Below, one piece after another: positions 34,596 to 43,832 of a DNA stretch of 64,000 nucleotides. Numbering within the stretch: the stretch's first letter is position 1; each line of letters begins with the position of its first letter. The stretch comes from Hoeflea_A sp965216535 (GTDB lineage Bacteria; Pseudomonadota; Alphaproteobacteria; Rhizobiales; Rhizobiaceae): NCBI GenBank assembly GCA_965216535.1, contig OZ244175.1, forward strand, positions 682,001 through 746,000. Reading direction: 5' to 3'. Both the position numbers and the translations under genes were made by a program. A model generated the notes under the pieces. The model saw nothing but the letters and a program-made list of their open reading frames with translations, did no database searches and had not been told where the DNA came from.

Positions 34596-35285
34596 TTGAC
34601 TGACCATGGGCCCGACCAGCGACTGACCATTGGCGAGGCAGCCAGAAGGCTCGGGACGAGCCGTATGCGGGTGCGTGAAGCGCTGGCCGCGGGAATGCTC
34701 AGTGGCTACCGCAACAACCAGGGCCATTGGCTGGTCGATACCGAAACTTTGCCGGCTTCACTGGACGGATTACAGGCGGCCTCGCTGGCGCCGGACCGAC
34801 TGCTTGAGCTGCTGTTCGACGAAGTCGAAGAACTGCAGCAGACGATTGATGAAAGGGACACGACGATCGCACAGCTGACGGCATTGATGGAGCGACAGGG
34901 CGATGCGCTCGAGCGCGCCGTTTCGATCGCCGAGGATCGCGGCGACCGGTCCAGCAGCGATCAGGTGCAGGCGTTGTCCGCGACCAGCGATCGGGCGCTG
35001 CGGTTGCTCGAGGATGCCATGGATCGGCTGAGCGGCAACGAACATTCGATCCAGCAGCTATCGCAACTGGTCGAGCGCGGCGTCGCGACGTCCGAGCAGT
35101 TCGATGCGCAATTGCAGCGGCATCAGGACCATATCGAGGAAAAACAGGCGGTGATCGAGCAGCAGGGACGAATGATCGACCGGCTGTTCTCGCTGTCGGA
35201 CAAGGTGTTGGGGATTGCCGGCCTGTCGAGCCGGCGCGACGGTCCGCTGCGCCGCTTTTTCAATCGCTCCGGGGAGGGCAAATGA
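34596..35285 (+). CDS. Excisionase/MerR-like HTH protein with long coiled coil
   Basis: A 229-residue protein starting at a TTG; no better in-frame start lies upstream of the HTH. Residues 10-50 (L-T-I-G-E-A-A-R-R-L-G-T-S, then G-H-W-L-V-D) look like a helix-turn-helix of the MerR/excisionase type, although the R-R of MerR proteins is not conserved. Residues about 70-205 are charged heptad-like helix with repeated E-E-L-Q-Q, I-Q-Q-L and I-E-Q-Q segments, expected to form a coiled coil. The stop overlaps the start of the hydantoinase A gene (ATGA). It may be an operon-encoded regulator or a scaffold; see the finding on matching coils in the next gene and the permease. Confidence 0.65.
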   Translation: MTDHGPDQRLTIGEAARRLGTSRMRVREALAAGMLSGYRNNQGHWLVDTETLPASLDGLQAASLAPDRLLELLFDEVEELQQTIDERDTTIAQLTALMERQGDALERAVSIAEDRGDRSSSDQVQALSATSDRALRLLEDAMDRLSGNEHSIQQLSQLVERGVATSEQFDAQLQRHQDHIEEKQAVIEQQGRMIDRLFSLSDKVLGIAGLSSRRDGPLRRFFNRSGEGK

Positions 35286-37492
35286 CGAGTACCGACGATC
35301 TGATCAAGGCCTATGAGCGCCGGTTGAGTGAGCTGGAGGCGCGGCTTGCCACCATGGAGAGCCAGACCGGCCTGGCGCCGATGCCGGCGGCGACGCCGCG
35401 CGCTGCGGGACGGTCGAAAATCACCGGTCTGAGCCTCGGCGTCGATGTCGGTGGCACCTTCACCGACCTGCTCCTGCTTGATGAGCGGAAACAGAGGACC
35501 TTCACCGCCAAGGTGCCGTCAACGCCCGAGGATTCGTCGCGCGGCGTTCTCAACGGCATTGAAAAGATCTGCGCCGAGGCGGGTATCGATCCGGCCGACA
35601 TCGGCGGCGTCATGCACGGCACCACTGTTGCCACCAACACGGTGCTGACCGGCTCCGGTGCCAAGGTCGGCCTGGTCACCAGCAAGGGCTATCGTGAAAC
35701 GCTGCAGATCGCCCGGTCCTATGTGCCCGGCGGCCTTGGCGGATGGGTGATCTGGAACAAGTCGGAGCCGCTGGCTTCGCTGGAACACACGATCGAGGCC
35801 GACGAGCGCATCGCCGCGGATGGCAGCGTTCTTGTGCCGCTTGACCGGCGCAAGCTGGAGAAGGACCTCCAGCGGCTGCGTGGCAGCGGCATCGAGGCGC
35901 TGACGGTGTGCCTGTTCAACGGCTATGTCAGTGGCGAACACGAGCGTCAGGTCGCAGAAGTCGCGGAGAAGGTGCTTCCCGGCATACCCGTGTCGCTGTC
36001 GTCGGAAGTGATTGCCGAGATGTACGAATACGAGCGCACCGAGACGACGGTGGTGAACTCGTATGTTCGGCCCGTGGTGTCCAAATACGTGGACAATCTG
36101 CAGCGGGAGCTGCACCGCAGCATGGGCGACGTGCAACTGCACATCCTGCGTTCCGACGGAGGCCTTTCGTCGGCTAAGGGTGCAATGGATCAGCCGGTCA
36201 ACTTGTTGATGTCGGGACCCGCCGGCGGGGTTGCCGGAGCGCTCGGCATTGCCAAACGCGCTGGCTACGCGAATATCCTGACCTTCGACATGGGCGGTAC
36301 GTCCACCGACGTGGCGCTGATCGAGAACGGGGTGGCGCGCACCCGCCGTGAAACCCGCGTTGCCGACGTGACGGTTCGGGCGCCGTCCATCGACGTGCGT
36401 ACGGTGGGGGCCGGCGGCGGATCGATTGCCTATGTGCCGGAGCTCACCAAGGCACTGCGCGTCGGACCGCAGTCGGCCGGCGCTGATCCCGGACCGGCGG
36501 CCTATGCCAAGGGCGGCGAGGAGCCGACCGTGACCGATGCCAATGTGGTGCTCGGCTACCTGCCGGCCAGCTCGAAGCTCGGCGGCGACATGCGCATCGA
36601 CCGGGCGCTGGCCGAAAAGTCCGTCGGCAAACTGGCCGAGGCGCTCGGCATCGGGCTGGAAAAGGCAGCCGAGGGCATCATCAACATCGTCAACGAGAAC
36701 ATGTGCGGCGCACTGCGGCTGGTGTCGGTCGAACAGGGGTACGACCCGCGTGAATTTGCCCTGTGCGGCTTCGGCGGCGCCGGTCCGCTGCACGCCAATG
36801 CGCTGGCCAGGCTGATCAATTCCTGGCCGGTCATCATCCCGCCCGGTCCGGGCGTACTGTGCGCTTATGGCGACGCGACAACGCGGCTGCGCAACGAAGC
36901 ATCGCATACGCTGGTGTTGAAGGTCGCGGACGCGGATGGCGCCGAAATCCAGTCGCAGCTCGACGAACTCGAACAGCGAGCCGCCGAAGAACTGCGTGCC
37001 GAGGGTGTGGCCGCCCACGAACAGTCGGTGATCTACCAGATCGACATGCGTTATCACGGCCAGGGCATGAAACTGACGGTCGATATGGAGCCGGACGACT
37101 TCCGTCGCGGCGGCCTGGCAGAAGTCGGCAGCAAGTTCGACGCCATGCATGAGAAACTCTTCACCTTCGCGCTGGAAGCCGATCACGAACTGGTCGGATT
37201 GCGGGCCGTGGTGCAAGGCGCCGAAAAAGCCTTCGTGGGCGAGAACGGCCGCCATGCAGGCAACGATGCCTCGGCCGCCAGGATCGAAGACACCCGCGTG
37301 TTCGTCGATGGCGAATGGCACGCCGCGCCGATCTACGACCGCGACCGTCTGGAGCGCGGCAATCACATTGCCGGCCCGGCGATCGTCACGGAAATGGATT
37401 CGACCAGCCTGATCCTGCCCGGCCATGTCGGGGTGATCGACGAGGTGGGCAATATTCTGATCTGGCCTGAAGGCCAGGAAAACGGGGGTTGA
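35282..37492 (+). CDS. hyuA: Hydantoinase/oxoprolinase subunit A (HyuA-like)
   Basis: A 736-residue protein. Residues 50-60 (G-V-D-V-G-G-T-F-T-D-L) are the phosphate-1 motif of the ASKHA ATPase fold used by HyuA, followed by H-G-T-T-V-A-T-N and D-M-G-G-T-S-T-D-V (about 340). The family performs ATP-driven hydrolysis or carboxylation (5-oxoprolinase, N-methylhydantoinase, caprolactamase, acetone carboxylase) with a HyuB partner. Unusually, an N-terminal extension (about 1-30) forms an amphipathic coil not normally seen in HyuA. Its ATG overlaps the upstream coiled-coil protein gene by 4 bp, and HyuB follows 4 bp after its stop. N-methylhydantoin or hydantoin is the favoured substrate because a cysteine hydrolase follows. 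Confidence 0.88.
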   Translation: MTSTDDLIKAYERRLSELEARLATMESQTGLAPMPAATPRAAGRSKITGLSLGVDVGGTFTDLLLLDERKQRTFTAKVPSTPEDSSRGVLNGIEKICAEAGIDPADIGGVMHGTTVATNTVLTGSGAKVGLVTSKGYRETLQIARSYVPGGLGGWVIWNKSEPLASLEHTIEADERIAADGSVLVPLDRRKLEKDLQRLRGSGIEALTVCLFNGYVSGEHERQVAEVAEKVLPGIPVSLSSEVIAEMYEYERTETTVVNSYVRPVVSKYVDNLQRELHRSMGDVQLHILRSDGGLSSAKGAMDQPVNLLMSGPAGGVAGALGIAKRAGYANILTFDMGGTSTDVALIENGVARTRRETRVADVTVRAPSIDVRTVGAGGGSIAYVPELTKALRVGPQSAGADPGPAAYAKGGEEPTVTDANVVLGYLPASSKLGGDMRIDRALAEKSVGKLAEALGIGLEKAAEGIINIVNENMCGALRLVSVEQGYDPREFALCGFGGAGPLHANALARLINSWPVIIPPGPGVLCAYGDATTRLRNEASHTLVLKVADADGAEIQSQLDELEQRAAEELRAEGVAAHEQSVIYQIDMRYHGQGMKLTVDMEPDDFRRGGLAEVGSKFDAMHEKLFTFALEADHELVGLRAVVQGAEKAFVGENGRHAGNDASAARIEDTRVFVDGEWHAAPIYDRDRLERGNHIAGPAIVTEMDSTSLILPGHVGVIDEVGNILIWPEGQENGG

Positions 37493-37496
37493 TGCG

Positions 37497-39380
37497 ATGC
37501 CGGCCAATATCATCCAGGGCAACACATCGCCCTTCCATCGCGTCGATGTCGATCCGATCACCCTCGATATCATCGAGAATGCATTGCGCAACGCCCGAAC
37601 CGAAATGGATGCCGTGCTGTTTCGCACAGCCATGTCGCCGGGCATTCGCGAGCAGCATGATGCCTTTCCGATGATCGCCAACCAGGAAGGCAAGATGGTG
37701 GTCGGCCAGTTCGGCTCCTTCCTGCACGGCTTTATCGCTGGCTATGAGGGCGACATCGAGGATGGCGACATCTTCATCACCAATGATCCCTATTCCTGCA
37801 ATGGCGCGGTCAGCCACCTGAACGACTGGCTGCTGATGATGCCGATTTTCCATGAAGACCGGCTGGTTTCCTGGGCGGCGATGTTCGGCCACATGACCGA
37901 TGTCGGCGGCAAGGTGCCGGGATCGCTGCCGACCGATGCCAAGATGATCTACGAGGAAGGGCTGATCCTGCCGCCGACAAAGATCTATCGGCGTGGCGAT
38001 CTCAACAGCGAAGTCCTCAATATCATGCTCGCCAATTCGCGCGTGCCGGAATGGAACAAGTCGGACTTCTACGCCATCATTGCGTCGCTGCGGCTGGCAG
38101 AACGGCGGGTGCGCGAAAACATCGAGCGCTTCGGCGTCGACACCTACATCTCGGCCATGTGGGACATGCTGGACCGCAACCGCACAGCCATGTCGGCGAT
38201 CATCCAGATGATCATTCCGGAAGGCGACCACAAGGCGCATTTCGAAGACTGGATCGATGATGACGGCATGGGCGCCGGCCCTTACAAGATCGCCTGCACG
38301 CTGTGGCGCGAGGGCGAAACGGCGATCTTCGATTTCGAAGGCTCTGACCCGCAGTCCTTCTCGTCGATCAACTTTCTGCTCAACGAAGAAATGTTCAAGA
38401 TGTTCTTCGGGGCCTTCACCATCAACCTGTTCGACCCGCAGATCCTGTTCAATGACGGTTTCTACGACCTGCTCGACGTGCGCATTCCGGAAGGCTGCAT
38501 CCTGAAGCCGAAGAAACCGGCTGCCCTGTCCTGCCGGACCCACATGCTGGGTCGCATCTTCGACCTGATGGGCGGGCTGCTTGGCCAGGGCGCACCGGAC
38601 GCGCTGAATGCGGCCGGCTTCTCCGACAGTCCGCATTTCATGTATTCGGGCTACGATGGCGACGGCGAATGGTACCAGCTGTTCCAGATCGGCTTTGGCG
38701 GCATTCCCGGTCGACCGGCGGGCGACGGGCCGGACGGACATTCCCTGTGGCCGGCCTTCACCAACGTGCCGAACGAATTCCTCGAAGCCTATTTCCCGCT
38801 GCGCATCCGCGAGTACAGCACAATCACAGATTCCGGCGGTGCCGGACTGCATCGCGGCGGCAACGGCATTTCGATCGCCTATGAAATGCTGGAAGCGGGC
38901 GAAATATCGATCCATGACGATCGCTGGTTGACCTACCCGTGGGGCGTCAATGGCGGCGAGCCCGGCATGCGCTCGACCAAGGAACTGGTGCGCACCGACG
39001 GGAGCCGCGAAAACATCGCATCGAAATGCGACCGCATCCAGGTGCAGCCGGGCGATATCCTGCACTTCAACACCTGGGGAGGCGGCGGCTGGGGCGATCC
39101 GCTGAAGCGCGACCCGGAACTGGTGGCCACCGACGTGCGCCGTGGCCTGGTCAGCGAAAAGGGTGCCCGGCGTTATGGCGTCGTGGTCGAGAACGGCAAG
39201 GTGAAGTCGTCGGCCACCGAAAAGTTGCGCAAGGACATGGAAAAGAAACGTGGCGAACTGCCGTTGTTCGACCGCGGCTTTGCGTCGATAGCCGAGCTCA
39301 AGAAGCGCTGCCGGGACGAAACCGGCTTCGAACCGCCGAAAGATCCGGTGTTTCAGGCGCATCTGCGGGCGGCGGAATAG
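37497..39380 (+). CDS. hyuB: Hydantoinase/oxoprolinase subunit B (HyuB-like)
   Basis: A 627-residue protein of the HyuB family. D-P-I-T-L-D-I-I-E-N-A-L near the N-terminus, F-I-T-N-D-P-Y (about 98) and G-H-M-T-D-V-G-G (about 130), which is near the metal site, are hallmark motifs. F-N-T-W-G-G-G-G-W-G-D-P near the C-terminus is the conserved closing segment. It forms the catalytic complex with HyuA. A GGGGG ribosome site precedes the ATG at 37497; an ATG overlapping the HyuA stop is in another frame. The cysteine hydrolase follows 9 bp later. Confidence 0.9.
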   Translation: MPANIIQGNTSPFHRVDVDPITLDIIENALRNARTEMDAVLFRTAMSPGIREQHDAFPMIANQEGKMVVGQFGSFLHGFIAGYEGDIEDGDIFITNDPYSCNGAVSHLNDWLLMMPIFHEDRLVSWAAMFGHMTDVGGKVPGSLPTDAKMIYEEGLILPPTKIYRRGDLNSEVLNIMLANSRVPEWNKSDFYAIIASLRLAERRVRENIERFGVDTYISAMWDMLDRNRTAMSAIIQMIIPEGDHKAHFEDWIDDDGMGAGPYKIACTLWREGETAIFDFEGSDPQSFSSINFLLNEEMFKMFFGAFTINLFDPQILFNDGFYDLLDVRIPEGCILKPKKPAALSCRTHMLGRIFDLMGGLLGQGAPDALNAAGFSDSPHFMYSGYDGDGEWYQLFQIGFGGIPGRPAGDGPDGHSLWPAFTNVPNEFLEAYFPLRIREYSTITDSGGAGLHRGGNGISIAYEMLEAGEISIHDDRWLTYPWGVNGGEPGMRSTKELVRTDGSRENIASKCDRIQVQPGDILHFNTWGGGGWGDPLKRDPELVATDVRRGLVSEKGARRYGVVVENGKVKSSATEKLRKDMEKKRGELPLFDRGFASIAELKKRCRDETGFEPPKDPVFQAHLRAAE

Positions 39381-39389
39381 GAGGCGGCC

Positions 39390-40043
39390 GTGAGCAACGA
39401 AACGCTCGACCAGAATTATGCCAGGGCCGGCTATCATGCCCGCCAGCAATGGGGCAAAAGGCCGGCGTTGATCCTGATCGATTTCGCCCGCGCCTATTTC
39501 GAGCCGGAATCGCCGCTCTATGGCGCCGAAGGGTGCGCCAGCGCCCTGGAAAGCGCGCGACGGCTGCTCAAGGCGGCGCGCGAAAGCGGCGTGCCGGTGA
39601 TCTTCACGGAAGTCAAATATCTGCAGGGTGGTGTTGATGGCGGCGTATTCTACCGCAAGACACCGCCGCTTGCCTGTTTCGAAGACGGAAACCCCCTGCA
39701 GACCCTGGCCGAGGGGCTCGACGTTCGCGAAGGCGAGATCCTCATCACCAAGCAATATCCGAGTGCCTTTTTCGCCACCAGCCTGGCGGCAACGCTGACA
39801 GCCATGGGCGTCGACACCGCGGTTCTCACCGGGGTAACGACCTCGGGCTGCGTGCGCGCGTCCTGCATCGATGCCATGTCGCATGGATTTATCACCTTGG
39901 TGGTCGAGGAGGCGGTTGGCGACCGCGATCCGCGACCGCACGAAGCCAACCTGTTCGACATGAGCGCCAAATACGCTGACGTTATCGCTGAGAACGAGGC
40001 GATGGCCTACTTTGCTGAGGCCGGAACTGCAAAAACCAGATGA
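39390..40043 (+). CDS. Isochorismatase-like cysteine hydrolase (N-carbamoylsarcosine amidase-like)
   Basis: A 217-residue protein with a GTG start and a GGAGG site. The triad of the family is visible: Asp in L-I-D-F-A-R-A-Y, Lys in I-T-K-Q-Y-P-S-A-F-F and nucleophile Cys in T-T-S-G-C-V-R-A-S. N-carbamoylsarcosine amidases have this architecture and release sarcosine, CO2 and ammonia. Directly behind hyuAB, it would complete hydantoin or N-methylhydantoin breakdown. Another N-carbamoyl or amide substrate remains possible. Confidence 0.85.
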   Translation: MSNETLDQNYARAGYHARQQWGKRPALILIDFARAYFEPESPLYGAEGCASALESARRLLKAARESGVPVIFTEVKYLQGGVDGGVFYRKTPPLACFEDGNPLQTLAEGLDVREGEILITKQYPSAFFATSLAATLTAMGVDTAVLTGVTTSGCVRASCIDAMSHGFITLVVEEAVGDRDPRPHEANLFDMSAKYADVIAENEAMAYFAEAGTAKTR

Positions 40044-40065
40044 AACAACCCTGGAGGAACACACT

Positions 40066-41166
40066 ATGAAACGCACAGTCACCGCCATTGCCGCCCTGAT
40101 CGGCGCCGGGCTGCTGGCCACGCCGGCATCCGCCGACATGGATGCTGCCAAGGCTCTGGTCGCCAAGCATCGCGAGGCGCCGACCTTCGATGCACCGGGC
40201 AAACCGTTCGATGCCAAGGCCTGCATGGCCGACAAGAAAATGTTTGTCATTCCGCTGACCAGCGCCAACCCCTTCAACGCCGAGATCTCGCGCGGCATGA
40301 AACAGGCTGCCGACATGATTGGCTTCGAGCTGCGCGAATGGGAAAACCAGCTGAAACCGGATCAGTGGATCCAGGGCATCGCAACCGCCGTCGCGGAAGG
40401 CTACGACATCATCGACCTGCAGGGCGGTCTGCCGCCGGAGTTCCTGGTGCCGCAGATCACCGAGGCGCGCAATGCTGGCGTCAAGGTGACGACGACGCAC
40501 AATTACGACGCGACGACCCAGCCGACACCTGATTTCCTCGACGGCTCGGCCCGCACCGACTACGTGACCATCGGCAAGATCATCGCCGCCTGGGCGATGC
40601 AGCAGACCGATGGCAAGGTCAACGCGATCGTGCTGGGGCCCGACGAGATCACCCCGACGGCACCGCTGCGCGACGCCATCATCGGCTATCTCAAGGACAA
40701 TTGCCCGGATTGCAAGACCACCTATATCAACACACCGGTGGCGGAATGGGGCACGAAGATCCAACCGGCCGTTCAGGCAGCTTTGCTCGCCGATCCGGAT
40801 GTGAATTACGTTCTGCCGGTCTACGATTCCATGTCACAGTTCATCGTTCCTGCGATCCAGATCGCCGGGCGTGAAGGCAAGGTCAAGATCGTCTCCTATA
40901 ACGGCACGCCCTTCGTGCTCGACATGATGCGGGACGGCAACATCGTCGAGATGAATGTGGGCGAAAGCCTTGGCTGGGTCGGCATGGCAGGCGTCGACGC
41001 CAACATGCGCATGCTGTGCGGCGAGGGTGAGGTTACGAAGCTCAACACGCCGGCCTTCATCTTCGATGACAGCAATGTCGAGACAGCCGGTGTGCCGGCC
41101 ACCTTCAATGACGGCTACGGCGACGTGCACATCGCGGCATTCCGCAAACTGTGGGGACTCGACTAA
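40066..41166 (+). CDS. Periplasmic binding protein of a sugar-type ABC importer
   Basis: A 366-residue protein with a GGAGG site and a Sec signal ending A-S-A (about residue 23). It has the two-lobe type I periplasmic-binding pattern (Peripla_BP_4), with M-F-V-I-P-L-T-S-A-N-P-F at the start of the first lobe. Family members bind sugars, autoinducer-2 or, in operons of this kind, other small polar compounds. It sits between the cysteine hydrolase and the importer ATPase, so a hydantoin-type or related compound is more likely than a sugar; this is inference. Seven cysteines or disulfide-prone positions (for example C-P-D-C) are unusual for the class. Confidence 0.85.
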   Translation: MKRTVTAIAALIGAGLLATPASADMDAAKALVAKHREAPTFDAPGKPFDAKACMADKKMFVIPLTSANPFNAEISRGMKQAADMIGFELREWENQLKPDQWIQGIATAVAEGYDIIDLQGGLPPEFLVPQITEARNAGVKVTTTHNYDATTQPTPDFLDGSARTDYVTIGKIIAAWAMQQTDGKVNAIVLGPDEITPTAPLRDAIIGYLKDNCPDCKTTYINTPVAEWGTKIQPAVQAALLADPDVNYVLPVYDSMSQFIVPAIQIAGREGKVKIVSYNGTPFVLDMMRDGNIVEMNVGESLGWVGMAGVDANMRMLCGEGEVTKLNTPAFIFDDSNVETAGVPATFNDGYGDVHIAAFRKLWGLD

Positions 41167-41169
41167 TCC

Positions 41170-42762
41170 ATGGCAGCTGCCTCGGCAGCTACCGCTCCCG
41201 GCTACGGTGCGTCGAGTGACCCTCGGCGCGCCATTGCGCTTGAGATCGACAATCTGTCGAAGCGCTTCGGCGGCGCCATGGCGCTGGACGGCGTGTCGAT
41301 GGATGTGCGAGGCGGGGAGGTCCACGGCCTGCTCGGCTCCAACGGGTCGGGCAAATCGACGCTGATCAAAATCCTGTCGGGGTTCCATACGCCGGAAACG
41401 GGTGGTTCCGTTCTCGTGCATGGCAAGCCGTTGCCGCTGCCGGCGGCAGGGCAGAAGGTGCGGGAACTCGGCCTGGCTTTCGTGCATCAACAGCTTGGGC
41501 TGATCCCCAGCCTGACAGTGATGGAAAACCTGCGGCTGGGTGAATTTGCTGCCGACAGCAAGTGGCGAATCGACTGGCGGGCCGAGGAAGAGCGGGCCCG
41601 GGCGACCTTTGCGCGCTACAATCTCTCGCTCAATCCACGGGCAGTTGTTGCCGCGTTGCCTGCCGTGGAACAGGCGCTGCTGGCCATCGTGCGGGCTATC
41701 GAAGATCTGCGGTCTGCGGGTCTGGAGAAGCATCATGGCGGTGTCCTGGTGCTGGACGAACCGACGCCGTTCCTGCCGCGCGCCGGGGTCGAGCAATTGT
41801 TCGATCTTGTCCGGCAGTTGGCAGACGAAGGGGCCAGCGTTGTCTTCGTCAGCCACGACGTCGACGAGGTGATGGAAATCACCGACCGGGCGACGATCCT
41901 TCGCGACGGCCAGAAGGTCGAGACGGTGAACACCGCCGATATCGGCCACCGGGATCTGATCCGGCTGATCATCGGTCAGTCGCTGTCGGATTTCGAATCG
42001 GCTCATGTGCCGAACGCGGCCTCCGGCAACGAGGTGCGCCTTACCGGACTGCAGGCACCGGGTTTCGGGCCGGTGGACCTGGCACTCGGACATGGTGAGA
42101 TCGTTGGTGTCACCGGTCTGATCGGATCGGGCAGTGACCGGCTGCCGGCACTGCTTTATGGGGCGCAGCCGGCGGACACCGGCGTGCTTGACTTGGACGG
42201 CGACGAGATCCGGCTTGCCGGCCTCAAGCCCATGGAAGCGATGCAAAAGGGTATCGCCTACCTGCCGGCCGACCGGCTTGGTCAGGCTGGCATCGGTGCG
42301 CTCAGCGTCGCGGATAACCTGACCATGCCGGTGCTCGACGAGCTCGGAGGACCATGGCGCCTGAGCCTGCGGCGCATGCGTAGAAGAGCGCAGGAACAGG
42401 GGACGGCCGCCGAGGTCAAACCAAACAGCCCGGTGCTGCCGCTCAGCGCATTGTCCGGTGGAAATCAGCAAAAGGTTGTCATGGCCAAGTGGTTGCAGAC
42501 GCAACCGCGGCTGATCCTGCTTGATGAACCGACGCAAGGGGTGGATGTCGGTGCGAGGCAGGCGCTCTGGACGATGCTCGACGAAAGCGCCGACCGCGGA
42601 GCGACGATCCTCGTCAGTTCAACCGACTATGATCAGCTGGCGCAAATCTGCCACCGGGTTATCATCTTTTCGCGCGGCCAGATGGTGTGGGAACTGACCG
42701 GCAGCGACGTCAGCAAGGAAGCGATCGCCGAGCATTGTTTCCTGTCGATCCCGATGGCTTGA
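41170..42762 (+). CDS. Tandem ABC ATPase of the RbsA/sugar type
   Basis: A 530-residue protein with two ABC domains. The first has an intact Walker A (G-S-N-G-S-G-K-S-T) and Walker B (V-L-V-L-D-E-P-T), but its signature region reads L-P-A-V-E-Q instead of L-S-x-x-Q-Q. The second has the family's degenerate Walker A (G-L-I-G-S-G-S-D-R) and an intact L-S-G-G-N-Q-Q-K signature. As in RbsA, the single good site pairs the first Walker A with the second signature. It begins 3 bp after the binding-protein stop, and its own ribosome site is not obvious. Confidence 0.88.
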   Translation: MAAASAATAPGYGASSDPRRAIALEIDNLSKRFGGAMALDGVSMDVRGGEVHGLLGSNGSGKSTLIKILSGFHTPETGGSVLVHGKPLPLPAAGQKVRELGLAFVHQQLGLIPSLTVMENLRLGEFAADSKWRIDWRAEEERARATFARYNLSLNPRAVVAALPAVEQALLAIVRAIEDLRSAGLEKHHGGVLVLDEPTPFLPRAGVEQLFDLVRQLADEGASVVFVSHDVDEVMEITDRATILRDGQKVETVNTADIGHRDLIRLIIGQSLSDFESAHVPNAASGNEVRLTGLQAPGFGPVDLALGHGEIVGVTGLIGSGSDRLPALLYGAQPADTGVLDLDGDEIRLAGLKPMEAMQKGIAYLPADRLGQAGIGALSVADNLTMPVLDELGGPWRLSLRRMRRRAQEQGTAAEVKPNSPVLPLSALSGGNQQKVVMAKWLQTQPRLILLDEPTQGVDVGARQALWTMLDESADRGATILVSSTDYDQLAQICHRVIIFSRGQMVWELTGSDVSKEAIAEHCFLSIPMA

Positions 42763-42773
42763 GGTCTGGGTTT

Positions 42774-43832
42774 ATGGACGCAAACAATATCAAGCACTAC
42801 GAGGAGCGCATCGCGGCGCTCGAGGACAAGATCACCCAGTTCCAGGCGCAGATGGAACGGGAGGCGCACAGTCGCAGCGATTTCAGCCTGAAGAACTGGC
42901 TGGAGCGCTATGGACTTCTGATCGCCTGGGGCCTGCTGATCCTGCTGATCGGCGCCTTCAAGCCGGACGCGATGTTTTCCTGGAACTCCTACGCGGTGAT
43001 GTTCGGCAGCCAGGCCATGCTCGTCGTGCTGGCGCTCGCCTTCATCATCCCGCTGACCGCGGGAGATTTTGACCTGTCGATTGCCGGTACCATGGCATTG
43101 TCATCGATGCTGGTTGCGGTGCTCAACACTCAGGCCGACCTGGCGGTCTTTCCAACCGTTGTCACGGTCATTGCGGTGGGCGCAATTATCGGCGCGGTCA
43201 ATGCGTTTTTCATGCTCTATTTCCGAATCCACTCGCTGATCGTGACGTTGGGCACAGGCTATTTCATCAGCGGGCTGGTGTTCTGGGTTTCGGACTCCAA
43301 CACCATTGCCGGTGTGTCGATGGAGTTGATCAACGCGGTCATCCTGTGGAAGTTTCTCGGCATTCCGCTCAGCTTCTACTACGCCGCGATCCTGGCAGTG
43401 ATCATCTGGTACGTTTTTGAATATACAAGCGTCGGTCGCCGCCTGTTGTTCGTCGGGCGCGGCCGCGAGGTCGCCAAGCTGTCGGGCGTCGATGTCGTCC
43501 AGATGCGCGCCTGGGCGCTGGTGGCGTCCGGTGTAATCGCGGCCATTGCGGGCGTGCTCTATACCGGGATGCGCGGCGCTGCCGACCCGACCTCGGCGCT
43601 GACCTTCCTGCTGCCGGCGATTGCCGCGGCCTATCTCGGCTCGACCTCGATCTATCCCGGGCGGTTCAACGCGCCGGGCGCCTGCATCGCAGTGTTCTTC
43701 CTGTCGACCGGCATCATGGGCCTGAATTTCCTCGGCGCCGACACTTTCGTGCAGAACCTGTTCTATGGCGGCGGACTGGTCGCGGCCGTGTCGATTTCGC
43801 AGTTGCTGCGAAACCGCCAGCCGATGGATTAG
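42774..43832 (+). CDS. ABC importer permease of the RbsC type with N-terminal coiled coil
   Basis: A 352-residue permease with about ten membrane segments from residue 45 on. The conserved loop G-A-I-I-G-A-V-N-A and the G-R-E-V-A-K-L-S-G-V-D motif, which contacts the ATPase, are present. The first 36 residues are a charged, heptad-like cytoplasmic helix (K-H-Y-E-E-R-I-A-A-L-E-D-K) closely resembling the N-terminal coil of HyuA in the same operon. It is 11 bp after the ATPase stop and is the last gene of the operon. Confidence 0.88.
   Translation: MDANNIKHYEERIAALEDKITQFQAQMEREAHSRSDFSLKNWLERYGLLIAWGLLILLIGAFKPDAMFSWNSYAVMFGSQAMLVVLALAFIIPLTAGDFDLSIAGTMALSSMLVAVLNTQADLAVFPTVVTVIAVGAIIGAVNAFFMLYFRIHSLIVTLGTGYFISGLVFWVSDSNTIAGVSMELINAVILWKFLGIPLSFYYAAILAVIIWYVFEYTSVGRRLLFVGRGREVAKLSGVDVVQMRAWALVASGVIAAIAGVLYTGMRGAADPTSALTFLLPAIAAAYLGSTSIYPGRFNAPGACIAVFFLSTGIMGLNFLGADTFVQNLFYGGGLVAAVSISQLLRNRQPMD

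Noticed and set aside
35519..40316. Very long minus-strand open frames opposite hyuAB (724 and 976 codons)
   Set aside because: They are antisense mirrors of strongly supported genes, with low-complexity His/Arg/Val-rich products and no ribosome sites.
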